This document shows positions 1-7,934 of a stretch of DNA of 33,945 nt, in pieces. The number at the start of each line of letters is the position of its first letter. The first letter of the stretch is position 1. Source of the stretch: Cytophagales bacterium (lineage in GTDB: Bacteria > Bacteroidota > Bacteroidia > Cytophagales > Microscillaceae). Both the position numbers and the translations under genes were made by a program. Below the pieces are notes generated by a model. It saw only the letters and a program-made list of their open reading frames with translations, ran no database searches and was not told the origin of the DNA. The stretch lies in assembly GCA_013298075.1 (NCBI GenBank), contig JAAFJG010000049.1, positions 1 through 33,945 on the forward strand. Direction: 5' to 3'.

Positions 1-153
1 AAGACAAAGCAAACAATAGGAAACAAAATCTAACTTCCCACTTTTACGTATAAAATCATTAGAGTTACTACGAAACTTTTCTTTAGTATTTGGGTCATTT
101 AAAAAAACTTTTAACGACTCAATTATTTTTAATAATTTACTACTACAAACCAT
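1..153 (-). CDS. IS4-family transposase, N-terminal 51 residues only
   Basis: The reading frame runs from an ATG at 153 off the left edge of the window without a stop. It gives 51 residues that include FRSNSNDFIRKSGKLDF, the kind of F-x-R-x-x-K-L-x-F stretch seen near the N-terminus of IS4-family DDE transposases. Such enzymes cut and paste their own IS. A TATCTTTG box at 175-182 (minus strand) lies 22 bases upstream and is a plausible -7 element, so the gene probably carries its own promoter. The catalytic DDE residues are outside the window. The family call rests on a short segment and is moderate. The right end of the IS should lie just beyond, at about 215-235, where it meets the methyltransferase fragment. 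Confidence 0.55.
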   Translation of the reverse strand, partial: MVCSSKLLKIIESLKVFLNDPNTKEKFRSNSNDFIRKSGKLDFVSYCLLCL

Positions 154-235
154 AACTAATATAATATTTTTTTGCAAAGATAATAAATTTTTGTAAATTA
201 TTTCGCTTTTCTTAAGTTAATAGCATTGAACTTTA
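154..235 (-). mobile_element. Outer end of the IS element (non-coding, inferred)
   Basis: This non-coding stretch joins the transposase start to the broken methyltransferase. The methyltransferase frame stays open back to a TGA at 227-229 and makes sense as protein from about 236. The IS terminus is therefore probably in 215-235, where the minus-strand sequence reads taaagttcaatgctattaa. The other inverted repeat lies outside the window, so the exact boundary and any target duplication cannot be seen. Confidence 0.4.
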
Positions 236-1426
236 GTCTATGGTAATATGCTTGATTATTATTTTATTAAAAGATTGAAAAAAAATCAAAATATCGGAGA
301 AATAGTGAATGAAAAAAAAAATTTTTTTATAAGACAAGGTCTTAAAAGAAAGGATAATAATATAATAAAATCATCAAATGAAATAATAGGAAGAACATTT
401 TTGAATACAAATAATTTAAAATCATTTAGAATTTTACCTTTGTGTGAAACTTGGATAGAGGAAAAAGTTGTTTATTTACCAGAAACTATAACCTTTGATA
501 GAGATACATTGGTTATCAAACAAGGCGTAGATGATAATTTTAGAGGTGTTTCTGCTATAAAATATGATGATGCTGTTTTTACAAGTTCTATCACTGCTAT
601 TAAATCAAAAAATAATGATTTAGATGTTTTGAAAAATATAAACGCTTTATTTAATTCTTCTTTATTTTCTTATTTTATGGTTCTTACAAACTCATCAGTT
701 GGTATTGATAGATTTCGTTCATTTGATAAAGAAAAATTTGCATTCCCCTTTTGCGAGGATAAAGAGAAAAAAATCATTAAACTTGTTGATGAAATTGAAA
801 AAATTGCAAACAAACAAAATCAAGGCAATGATTTATTGCAATCTGAAAAGCAAAATTTGGAAAAACAGTTTAACTTAAAACAACAAGAAATAGAGCAGGA
901 GGTTATAAAACTTTTCAAATTAGACGAGGAAGAAAAAGACCTATTGGATTACGCTTATAATATTTCTATTCCAATGATAAAAAACAAAAATTTTAGTTCA
1001 ATTTTTAGAGAATTAAAATATACTGATATTCAATTGGAAGAATATGCAAAAATATTTATCAATAGTTTTAATAGGACCTACAATTCAGAAGGTAATTATT
1101 TTGAGGTTGAAATTTGGTGGACAAAACATATAATAGGAATGAAATTTAAAGTAATCCCTGAAAAATCCGAAAATGAAAATCAAATTATTTGGAAAAAAGG
1201 ACAAGAAATAAATGAAATTTTACAATATATAGGGAATCTACAATTTTCAGAAGTAAGTGATGATATTTTTATTCAAAAAGACCTGCGTGGTTTTGAAGAA
1301 GACTATTTTTATATCATAAAACCAAATGAATATAAATTATGGCACAAAGCAGTTGCCCATAACGACCTGAGAGAAATCGATAACGATATTATGTTAGCAG
1401 CAAAGGAGGAACTCGAAAATGAATAA
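236..1426 (+). pseudogene. N6-adenine DNA methyltransferase / type II R-M protein, 5'-truncated by an IS
   Basis: This is the C-terminal part of an Eco57I/TaqI-like N6-adenine methyltransferase, or a combined restriction-modification protein. The first ATG is at 248, but the four codons before it (236-247) read V-Y-G-N and run into MLDYYFIKRLKK. That resembles the conserved W-G-N-x-x-D-Y-x-L-I-K segment at the start of the TaqI-like specificity region, so coding sequence has been lost upstream. Visible parts are the specificity-like region (about residues 1-170, with LVIKQGVDDNFRGVSA), a coiled segment (175-225) and a conserved-looking tail (YIIKPNEYKLWHKAVAHNDL). The SAM-binding and NPPY catalytic motifs are absent, so the fragment cannot methylate DNA. 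Its last 8 bases overlap the next gene. Confidence 0.6.
1402..1410 (+). promoter_or_regulatory. Unusually strong Shine-Dalgarno site
   Basis: The sequence aaaggagga ends 8 bases before the ATG at 1419. Most genes in this window have no such site. It lies inside the end of the methyltransferase fragment and, with the 8-base overlap, points to translational coupling of the two genes. Confidence 0.5.
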
Positions 1427-2093
1427 TAACAAAAATACAAACGCAATCACATTCCAACCCAAAAAAACTCGTTATATTGGGAATTTTGAGTTTATTATGT
1501 CACAAGTATACGAATGTTGTGCTTTAATGCTCGCAGATTTTGCTACGGACAAAATCCCTAATGATGAGGTAGAAATTCATACGCGTCTATATAATGACTA
1601 TTTAGAGAATAATGAAATTTTATCAAAATTAGGATTAAAAAACTATTTCTTTGATTTTGAAGTATCACTAATCAATCCAATAGGTTACACAACACCCAGC
1701 AGAACAGACATAAAAGTATATCATAACAAAGATAGAGAAACTGACAGAAAAGCATATAATATAGTTGAATTAAAGCGAATAGATGGCAAAACTCGGTTAA
1801 ACAAATATTATATAACGGGCGGTATTCAACGATTTACCTCTCTACAATACCCAGCTTTCTTTGGTGTATTTGGAATGATAGCTTTTGTAGTTAAGTCTAT
1901 AAATATTAATAATAATGTTACTAAAATTAATAATTTATTGAATAAAAATTATAAGGCTGACATAAATACACAAAAACTATTAACACAATCACATCTATCT
2001 AATAGTTGGTATGAATCAGCCCATAAAGATACGAGTGGTAAAGATTTAAAAGGATATCATCAGTTTTGGGATATTTCAGCAATTATAATATAA
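1419..2093 (+). CDS. Putative PD-(D/E)XK-type restriction endonuclease or R-M accessory protein
   Basis: A 224-residue protein I do not recognise as a named family. It holds a plausible PD-(D/E)XK nuclease core: a beta-rich FFDFEVSL (77-84), then RTDIKV with Asp97, then YNIVELKR with Glu117 and Lys119, followed by GGIQRFTSLQYP, which could be the helix after the core. The spacing D97-E117-x-K119 fits the fold, but I infer the function from this pattern and from the neighbour. It overlaps the methyltransferase fragment by 8 bases and has its own strong ribosome site, so it was probably the partner gene of that R-M system. The frame is intact although the methyltransferase is broken. No signal peptide or membrane segment is seen. 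Confidence 0.5.
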   Translation: MNNNKNTNAITFQPKKTRYIGNFEFIMSQVYECCALMLADFATDKIPNDEVEIHTRLYNDYLENNEILSKLGLKNYFFDFEVSLINPIGYTTPSRTDIKVYHNKDRETDRKAYNIVELKRIDGKTRLNKYYITGGIQRFTSLQYPAFFGVFGMIAFVVKSININNNVTKINNLLNKNYKADINTQKLLTQSHLSNSWYESAHKDTSGKDLKGYHQFWDISAIII

Positions 2094-2283
2094 ATACTTA
2101 AATTACTTTATTTGTTCTTTTATTTTCAGGTTAAACGCACCTAATAAGCCATATTTTTTAATAATTCCTTTAAATATTTATCATTCCAACCTGCTTTTTT
2201 TCTTCGTTCTTTTATACTATGTTTATCGTTTTGTAAAGTAAGTGCTTTGAGTACTATTTTTCTAAGTATATACACACACGAAA

Positions 2284-2405
2284 TTGGTTTTTGGGATTTT
2301 ATTATTTTGAGTGAAGCGAAAAATATTGATGTTATAGGACGATTTGTGAACGAAAAATGAGATTTCTTCCTTCGGTCGGAATGACAAAGTTCATCCCAAA
2401 ACCAA
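2284..2405. repeat. MITE-like 122-bp element with inverted ends
   Basis: The ends ttggtttttggga (2284-2296) and tcccaaaaccaa (2394-2405) are inverted repeats differing by one extra T. The interior contains ttccttcggtcggaatgaca, a motif I recall from dispersed intergenic repeats in Bacteroidota (recollection, not a search). It explains most of the open frame on the minus strand at 2141-2440, which I do not call as a gene. The remainder of 2094-2283 and 2406-2507 shows no clear feature. Confidence 0.5.
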
Positions 2406-2507
2406 CTTCCGATATGTATATTTACCCAAAAATCATTCAAAAATAAGGGTAGAACATACGTGTCCTATCCTCTTTTTTTATTTAATTTTGAAAAAATAAG
2501 ATATTTT

Positions 2508-2539
2508 TTTGGCAATATATTTTTTAGGAATTATCTTTG
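2508..2539 (+). promoter_or_regulatory. Promoter of murF-alr (TTTG-N20-TATCTTTG)
   Basis: TTTG at 2508-2511 and TATCTTTG at 2532-2539 are separated by 20 bases, matching the Bacteroidota -33/-7 pattern TTTG...TAnnTTTG. Transcription should begin near 2545. The upstream TTG start candidate at 2537 lies inside the -7 box and cannot be the main start. This decides for the ATG at 2558. Confidence 0.7.
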
Positions 2540-2557
2540 TCAATAAACCAAAAAAAG

Positions 2558-5038
2558 ATGTTACTTTCTACGCTTATCACACAAATTACTTTTGAAGATT
2601 ATCAATTTGAAAATCAAAATATTGAAATAGAATATTTATTGACAGATAGTCGCCAAGTTTTTTTTCCTCAAAATTCTTTATTTTTTGCTATTGATGGGCA
2701 AAGAAATGATGGACATTTATTTATAGAAGAATTGTATCAAAAAGGAATTAGAAATTTTATTATCGAAAAAAAAGAATTTCTACAACCTAAAAAATATCAA
2801 AATTCTAATTTTATTTATGTAAAAAATGCCGTTCAAACACTCCAAGAAATGGCTACTATTCATCGAAATAAATTTCAAATTCCAATATTGAGCATCACAG
2901 GAAGCAATGGAAAAACGATTGTGAAAGAATGGTTGAGCGAATTATTGGACGATGATTTTTCAGTTATCAAAAGCCCAAAAAGTTATAATTCTCAAATTGG
3001 CGTGCCACTTTCTGTTTGGAATATCAAATCTTATCACGATTTTGGAATATTTGAGGCAGGTATTTCGAAACCAAACGAAATGCAAAATTTGGCAAAAATC
3101 ATTCAACCTACTATCGGAATTTTTACTAATATTGGCTCTGCACACGATGAAGGTTTTGAAAATCGCACTCAAAAAATAGAAGAAAAATTACAATTATTTA
3201 AAAATGCAAAGCAAATTATTTATTGTGAAGATGAGATAGAAATTAAAAATAGCATCGAAAAAATATTACCCAATATCCAAAAAATCACGTGGACAACCAA
3301 AAATATAAACAATGATTTTTATATCGAATACAAAACTTCAAAACAAAAAACGACTATATATATTCACACAAAAAATGAAAAATATAAATTTATCACCAAT
3401 TTTATAGACAAAGCATCTTTAGAAAATATATCACATTGTTTGATTTTTTTATTGACGCAAACCAATTTTTCTGTCCAAAAAATAAATAAATCTATCCAAA
3501 ATTTGCAAGCAATTTCAATGCGTTTATCGTTAAAAAAAGGCATTAACGATTGTTATTTGATTGATGATAGTTATAATAATGATGTGGCAGGTTTGCATTT
3601 GGCTTTAGATTTTTTACAAAATCAACCACAAAAAAAACAAAATATTTTGATTGTTTCTGATATTTTAGAAAGCAATTTAAAAAATGAAAATTTATATATT
3701 TCGTTGGCTTTATTGGTCAAAAATGCAAAAATTGACGTTTTGATTGGCATTGGAAAAAATATTTCATTGGCTAAAAAACATTTTGAATGGATGGATACAA
3801 CTTATTTTTTTGACAATACAAACGATTTTTTGGTGTCAAATATATATCAAAATTTTAAAGAAAGTTTAATTTTAGTCAAAGGTGCGCGAACGTTTCAATT
3901 TGAAAAAATTATTCAACAATTACAACAAAAAACGCATCGAACTGTGTTAGAAGTCAATTTAGAAGCGTTGGTTCATAATCTTAATTTTTATAAATCATTG
4001 CTACAAAAAAATACGAAAATTATGGTAATGGTCAAGGCTTTTGCTTATGGAGCGGGCAGAATTGAGGTTGCTCATTTGTTGCAAAATCAAAGAATTGATT
4101 ATTTGGCGGTTGCGTATGCTGATGAAGGCGTAGATTTGCGAAATAATGGAATAAAATTGCCAATTATGGTCATGAGTCCTTCTGTGGATACATTTGAGCA
4201 ACTTTTTAAGTATCAATTAGAGCCAGAAATTTATAGTTTTAAGATTTTGAAAGAGTTTTTGGCGTTTGCTGAGAATAAAAATTGGAAAGATTTTAAAATT
4301 CATATCAAATTAGATACAGGAATGAATCGGTTGGGTTTTTTAGAAGAAGAAGTTTCTTTTTTGGCTGATTATTTAGCTCAAAATTTACCTTTTGCTGCAT
4401 CTGTAGCGAGTGTTTTTTCTCATTTGGCTGCTTCTGATGATTCAAAACACAATGAATTTTCGTATCAACAAATTGATATTTTTAAAAAATCTACGGCTAT
4501 TTTAGAAGATATTTTAGGATATAGTTTTTTGAAACATTTATGTAATTCGCCTGCGATAGTTCGATTTTCTGAGGCACATTTTGATATGGTGAGATTGGGA
4601 ATTGGTTTGTATGGCATCGAAACAAATGCTATTTTTCAAGATAAATTATTGCCGATTGCTACGCTTAAAACGACTATTTCGCAAATTAAACACGTAAAAA
4701 AAGGGCAAAGCGTAGGATATAGTCGGAGCGAAATAATGGAAAAAGATACAAAAATTGGAGTGATAAATATTGGTTATGCCGATGGATTTAATCGTTTATT
4801 GAGCAATGGCGTAGGAAAAGTATCCATCAATGGAAAAATTGCGAAAATTGTTGGGCGTATATGTATGGATATGAGTATGATTGATTTGAGCGAAATAGAC
4901 GCAGAAGAAGGCGATGAAGTGATTATTTTTGGCAATGAAATTTCTATTCAAGACCTCGCCAACGACCTCAAAACTATTCCTTACGAGATTTTGACAAGTG
5001 TGGGCGAAAGAGTAAAAAGGATATTTTTTAAAGAATAA
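2558..5038 (+). CDS. murF-alr: Bifunctional MurF (UDP-MurNAc-tripeptide:D-Ala-D-Ala ligase) / alanine racemase
   Basis: A cytoplasmic enzyme of peptidoglycan synthesis. The N-terminal half is a Mur ligase that adds D-Ala-D-Ala to UDP-MurNAc-tripeptide using ATP. The C-terminal half is a PLP-dependent alanine racemase that makes the D-Ala. With the ATG start the protein has 826 residues. TGSNGKT (114-120) is the ATP-binding loop, and LIDDSYNNDVAG belongs to the central ligase domain. The racemase begins near residue 460, with VMVKAFAYG carrying the PLP lysine (Lys493), then the VGYSR segment expected to hold the catalytic tyrosine, then NIGYADGFNR. This fusion is a known Bacteroidota arrangement. 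An in-frame TTG at 2537 was rejected because it lies in the promoter. The 3' end faces the lipoprotein gene across hairpin H1. Confidence 0.95.
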   Translation: MLLSTLITQITFEDYQFENQNIEIEYLLTDSRQVFFPQNSLFFAIDGQRNDGHLFIEELYQKGIRNFIIEKKEFLQPKKYQNSNFIYVKNAVQTLQEMATIHRNKFQIPILSITGSNGKTIVKEWLSELLDDDFSVIKSPKSYNSQIGVPLSVWNIKSYHDFGIFEAGISKPNEMQNLAKIIQPTIGIFTNIGSAHDEGFENRTQKIEEKLQLFKNAKQIIYCEDEIEIKNSIEKILPNIQKITWTTKNINNDFYIEYKTSKQKTTIYIHTKNEKYKFITNFIDKASLENISHCLIFLLTQTNFSVQKINKSIQNLQAISMRLSLKKGINDCYLIDDSYNNDVAGLHLALDFLQNQPQKKQNILIVSDILESNLKNENLYISLALLVKNAKIDVLIGIGKNISLAKKHFEWMDTTYFFDNTNDFLVSNIYQNFKESLILVKGARTFQFEKIIQQLQQKTHRTVLEVNLEALVHNLNFYKSLLQKNTKIMVMVKAFAYGAGRIEVAHLLQNQRIDYLAVAYADEGVDLRNNGIKLPIMVMSPSVDTFEQLFKYQLEPEIYSFKILKEFLAFAENKNWKDFKIHIKLDTGMNRLGFLEEEVSFLADYLAQNLPFAASVASVFSHLAASDDSKHNEFSYQQIDIFKKSTAILEDILGYSFLKHLCNSPAIVRFSEAHFDMVRLGIGLYGIETNAIFQDKLLPIATLKTTISQIKHVKKGQSVGYSRSEIMEKDTKIGVINIGYADGFNRLLSNGVGKVSINGKIAKIVGRICMDMSMIDLSEIDAEEGDEVIIFGNEISIQDLANDLKTIPYEILTSVGERVKRIFFKE

Positions 5039-5081
5039 TGCTTTTTTATTTTTTATATGTAAAATAATTATCCATATTTAG

Positions 5082-5134
5082 TTTTTCATTGGGAGTTGTC
5101 AATGTAGAAAACTTGACAAACTCCGAATGAAAAA
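5082..5134. terminator. Bidirectional hairpin terminator, repeat H copy 1
   Basis: Outer arms tttttcatt (5082-5090) and aatgaaaaa (5126-5134) enclose a 31-nt hairpin core (5093-5123): gagttgtcaa, a 10-nt loop, then ttgacaaactc with one bulged A. It sits between the convergent murF-alr and lipoprotein genes and has A/T tracts on both sides. The same core recurs at 27120-27150 with different outer arms. Confidence 0.7.
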
Positions 5135-5152
5135 TTATATAAAAAAAAGAAA

Positions 5153-6034
5153 TTAAGACACAATTTGATTGCGAATTTCTTTTACTTTATTAGTAATTCC
5201 TTGAATATTTTTATCGGTCAATAAAGCACCACCTTGATTTTTTTCTAATTTTTCTTTGATATTCAAATCAACATATATTTTTTTCAATTCTTCTAATTGA
5301 GCAATGATTTTTGTAACATCTTCATCTTTTTCGATGCTTTTTAATGCGTTCAAAACGCTTTCTAATGTTTTTTGTTGATCGACTACAATGCGTACTAAAC
5401 CTGATAAAATTTGGTTTTTAGCATCTTCAGGCAACAAATCTTTTGGATAACTAGAAATAATTTGCGTAGCAATATACAATCCTTCTACCAAAGTTCCTGC
5501 AGCAATTAAAGTTGCTATATTCGTTTGTTTGTTGTTTTTCAAATAACCATCTGCTTGTGAAATGGCATTGTTGATAATAGAAGATAAAGTATCTACATTT
5601 TTGATATTTTTTTCAAATCTTTCTTGCATTTTTGGGTCTAATGCAGTAGAAACGCCAATTTTATCCGCCAAACTTTTGACTGCTTTTACATAATCTAAAC
5701 CATTTTGAACTTTTTGGAAAGCCGATAAATAGCCCAAATCTGTCGCATATACGCCTAAGTTTAAAGCCGCTTTTGCGTTGGTAGTTTTATATTTTTCTAC
5801 GTTTGCGTGTGGATTAGGGATATTTGCATTAAATTCTGTCCCCGTTGCTTGTAATTGATAAGGTAATTCAGAAGGTTTTGGTGCATCAGCCAATGCTTTT
5901 TTTAGATTTTCTTTTACTTCAGGTTTTGAAGCAGTTGTATCTATTTTCTCATCATTTTTTTTACTTTCTCCACAGCTGAATAAAAATAATGAAGTAACAA
6001 ATAAATAAGAAAGAGTTAAAAATTTAATTTTCAT
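5153..6034 (-). CDS. Predicted lipoprotein of unknown function
   Basis: A 293-residue protein with a lipoprotein signal peptide: positively charged MKIK, a hydrophobic stretch, and lipobox LFSC with Cys21. It should be exported and anchored to a membrane. The mature part is acidic-basic and largely helical, with segments such as LNLGVYATDLGYLSAF (about 90-105), a Gln-rich middle and a Lys/Glu-rich C-terminal coil. I recognise no enzyme motif. Similar helical lipoproteins are common in Bacteroidota, where function is unknown. Upstream, the minus strand has TATCTTTT (near 6100), one base from the usual -7 box. It is monocistronic and convergent with murF-alr. Confidence 0.7.
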   Translation of the reverse strand: MKIKFLTLSYLFVTSLFLFSCGESKKNDEKIDTTASKPEVKENLKKALADAPKPSELPYQLQATGTEFNANIPNPHANVEKYKTTNAKAALNLGVYATDLGYLSAFQKVQNGLDYVKAVKSLADKIGVSTALDPKMQERFEKNIKNVDTLSSIINNAISQADGYLKNNKQTNIATLIAAGTLVEGLYIATQIISSYPKDLLPEDAKNQILSGLVRIVVDQQKTLESVLNALKSIEKDEDVTKIIAQLEELKKIYVDLNIKEKLEKNQGGALLTDKNIQGITNKVKEIRNQIVS

Positions 6035-6187
6035 AGTTAATAAATAAAATAAAAGTGATTTTTTTTTGAATATATGTATATTATTTTTTAGAAATACTAA
6101 AAAGATACTAAAAATTTGGCAAGTTTAATACATTTTTTTTCAATATACAATTTTTAGACTAAAAATTTTATATTATTTATTATTGCT

Positions 6188-7408
6188 CTACAAAAAGCCA
6201 ATCAACAAAGCCCCTAAAATTAAAAAAGGAATAGGAATTTTGGTAAATTGTAAAATTAAAAAAGTACAAATTGTAATAAAAATATATAGATAATTATTCA
6301 CAATCGGAAACAATAAAAGACAAGCACCACCTATTGCCAAACCTGACGCACTCGCATTAATGCCTTCCAAAGATGCTTTTACTGCTCTGATTTTTTTTAA
6401 CTCGTCCCAAAATCTTATCACAAAAAAAATAATAAATGTACCAGGTAAAAAAACTCCTGCACACGCCATAAACGCCCCTAATATCTGCCCAAAAACGCCG
6501 TACTCACGCATAGATAACACGCCCACAAACGCCACAAAAGAAAAAACAGGACCGGGAATAAATTGAGAAAGTCCAAAACCTGATAAAAATTCTTGTTCTG
6601 ATAAATATTTTTTTACTTGTACAAATTCTGTCAATAAAACAGGAATCAAAACCTGTCCGCCACCATAAATAAAGCTTCCATTTCTATAAAAATTTTCGAA
6701 TAAACGAATAGGCAAAGCACCTGTGATATAACCCAAAATAGCCGCAAAAATCAAAACTCCCCAAAATAAAAAGAAATTTGCCCACTCAATTTTTATTTTT
6801 TTCTCGTGATGTTTTTCTTGTTTTTCAAATTTTAAGGAAGTTACGAAACCACCTCCCACAACTACCAACGGAAAAACCCAAGGAGAACGAAAAAATACAG
6901 AACAAATAGTCGAAAAAATCACCAAAAAAATACCCGTTTTTGTATTCACAACTTTCGTGGTGATATTTAAAGCCGCATAACAAACCAAACCAATGACAAC
7001 AGGTTGCACAAAACGCATAAATTCTAAAGAAATTTTCATTTCGTGTAAATATACAAAAAACAATCCACACAAAGTCATCAAAAAACAACCAGGCAAACTC
7101 CAAATCAACAAAGTTAGATAGGCTAATTTTGCTCCTCCCAATCGAAAGCCCAAAGCAGTAACAATTTGAGTAGAAGTCGGACCTGGCAAAACTTGGCACA
7201 AAGCAATGAGTTCTAAAAAATCTTTTTGATTGATATAGGCTCTTTTTTCTACAAGAGTTCGCAAAAAAATAGCAATATGTGCCTGTGGACCTCCCCAAGC
7301 CATAATAGATAACTGCCAAATATCTCTCAAAAAAATAATATATCTTAACCTTTTCAATGTTTTAGATGGAAATATTTTTTTAATTATTGTCCCATACTTA
7401 TGATACAA
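6188..7408 (-). CDS. chrA: Chromate transporter family (ChrA/CHR) membrane protein
   Basis: A 406-residue inner-membrane protein made of two homologous halves, as in long-chain CHR transporters. The first half has AWGGPQAHIAIF, LVEKRAYINQKDFLELIALCQVLPGPTSTQ and a run of membrane helices. The second half repeats the pattern with YGGGQVLIPVL, KKYLSEQEFLSGFGLSQFIPGPVFSF and further helices. Family members export chromate, probably in exchange for another anion; some act on other substrates, so chromate is the family-level guess. Its start overlaps the end of the EVE-domain gene by 25 bases, so the two are co-transcribed and probably translationally coupled. The next in-frame Met lies inside the conserved region, which supports the start at 7408. 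Confidence 0.85.
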   Translation of the reverse strand: MYHKYGTIIKKIFPSKTLKRLRYIIFLRDIWQLSIMAWGGPQAHIAIFLRTLVEKRAYINQKDFLELIALCQVLPGPTSTQIVTALGFRLGGAKLAYLTLLIWSLPGCFLMTLCGLFFVYLHEMKISLEFMRFVQPVVIGLVCYAALNITTKVVNTKTGIFLVIFSTICSVFFRSPWVFPLVVVGGGFVTSLKFEKQEKHHEKKIKIEWANFFLFWGVLIFAAILGYITGALPIRLFENFYRNGSFIYGGGQVLIPVLLTEFVQVKKYLSEQEFLSGFGLSQFIPGPVFSFVAFVGVLSMREYGVFGQILGAFMACAGVFLPGTFIIFFVIRFWDELKKIRAVKASLEGINASASGLAIGGACLLLFPIVNNYLYIFITICTFLILQFTKIPIPFLILGALLIGFL

Positions 7409-7788
7409 TCAAATTCGTCTTTTGTTATAGGCGAAACAGACAAACGAGATTGTTTTAATAAAGCCATTTGATTTAATTTTTCTTCACTTTTGATTTGTGA
7501 TAAAGTTACAGGTTTTTGTAATTTTTGATATGTTTTTACATCAATACAAACCCAATCGCCTTTTTCAGCGGTTGTATCAGCATAATATTCATTGACCACT
7601 TCTGCAATTCCTACAATTTCTTTTCCTGTTACGCTATGATAAAACAAACATAAATCTCCTTTTTGCATTGTTTTGAGATTATTTCTTGCTTGATAATTTC
7701 GCACTCCGTCCCAACGTCCTATTATTTCATTTTCTAAATCGTCCCAACTATACGCCTCAGGCTCTGATTTAATTAACCAATATTTCAT
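7384..7788 (-). CDS. EVE domain-containing protein
   Basis: A 134-residue single-domain protein of the EVE family (thymocyte nuclear protein 1-like). The PUA-like fold of this family binds modified bases in DNA or RNA. Diagnostic parts are MKYWLIKSEPEAYSWDDL at the start, WDGVRNYQARNNLKTMQKGD, LFYHSVTGKEIVGIAEV, and a C-terminal LKQSRLSVSPI. The aromatic residues of the W-D-G-V-R-N-Y-Q-A-R block line the ligand pocket in known members. Length is typical. A TATCTTTG box at 7813-7820 (minus strand) lies 24 bases upstream, so it has its own promoter after the recA terminator. It is the first gene of a two-gene unit with chrA. A functional link between the two is not evident. Confidence 0.85.
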   Translation of the reverse strand: MKYWLIKSEPEAYSWDDLENEIIGRWDGVRNYQARNNLKTMQKGDLCLFYHSVTGKEIVGIAEVVNEYYADTTAEKGDWVCIDVKTYQKLQKPVTLSQIKSEEKLNQMALLKQSRLSVSPITKDEFDCIISMGQ

Positions 7789-7812
7789 TTTTTAAATCTA
7801 ATAATTTGAACG

Positions 7813-7820
7813 CAAAGATA
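7813..7820 (-). promoter_or_regulatory. -7 box of the EVE-chrA unit
   Basis: On the minus strand this reads TATCTTTG, matching TAnnTTTG, 24 bases before the ATG. I see no convincing -33 TTTG at the right distance. Confidence 0.45.
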
Positions 7821-7853
7821 AACAATCGCAAGGATTTTTGTATAGTTTACACA

Positions 7854-7905
7854 AAAAAAATTAGTTTTTTGTTTATTTTTAGATAAACAAAAAACTAATT
7901 TTTTT
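7854..7905. terminator. Terminator downstream of recA
   Basis: A perfect 23-bp inverted repeat (7854-7876 and 7883-7905) with a 6-base loop ttttag. The stem is flanked by an A tract on one side and a T tract on the other, so it can act in both directions. It lies 29 bases past the recA stop and isolates recA from the EVE-chrA unit. Confidence 0.8.
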
Positions 7906-7934
7906 ATATTGAAATAAAAAGAATATTATTTATT

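Noticed and set aside
2141-2440. A 99-codon open frame on the minus strand.
   Set aside because: Its middle lies in the 122-bp inverted-end element and gives repeat-derived sequence (CHSDRRKKSHFSF). The C-terminal part might be an old transposase scrap, but I cannot support a gene.
2537-2557. A TTG start for murF-alr.
   Set aside because: The codon is part of the -7 promoter box.
6825-7319. A 164-codon open frame inside chrA, shifted frame.
   Set aside because: Same strand as chrA but Cys/Phe/Ser-rich nonsense; the chrA frame carries clear family motifs.
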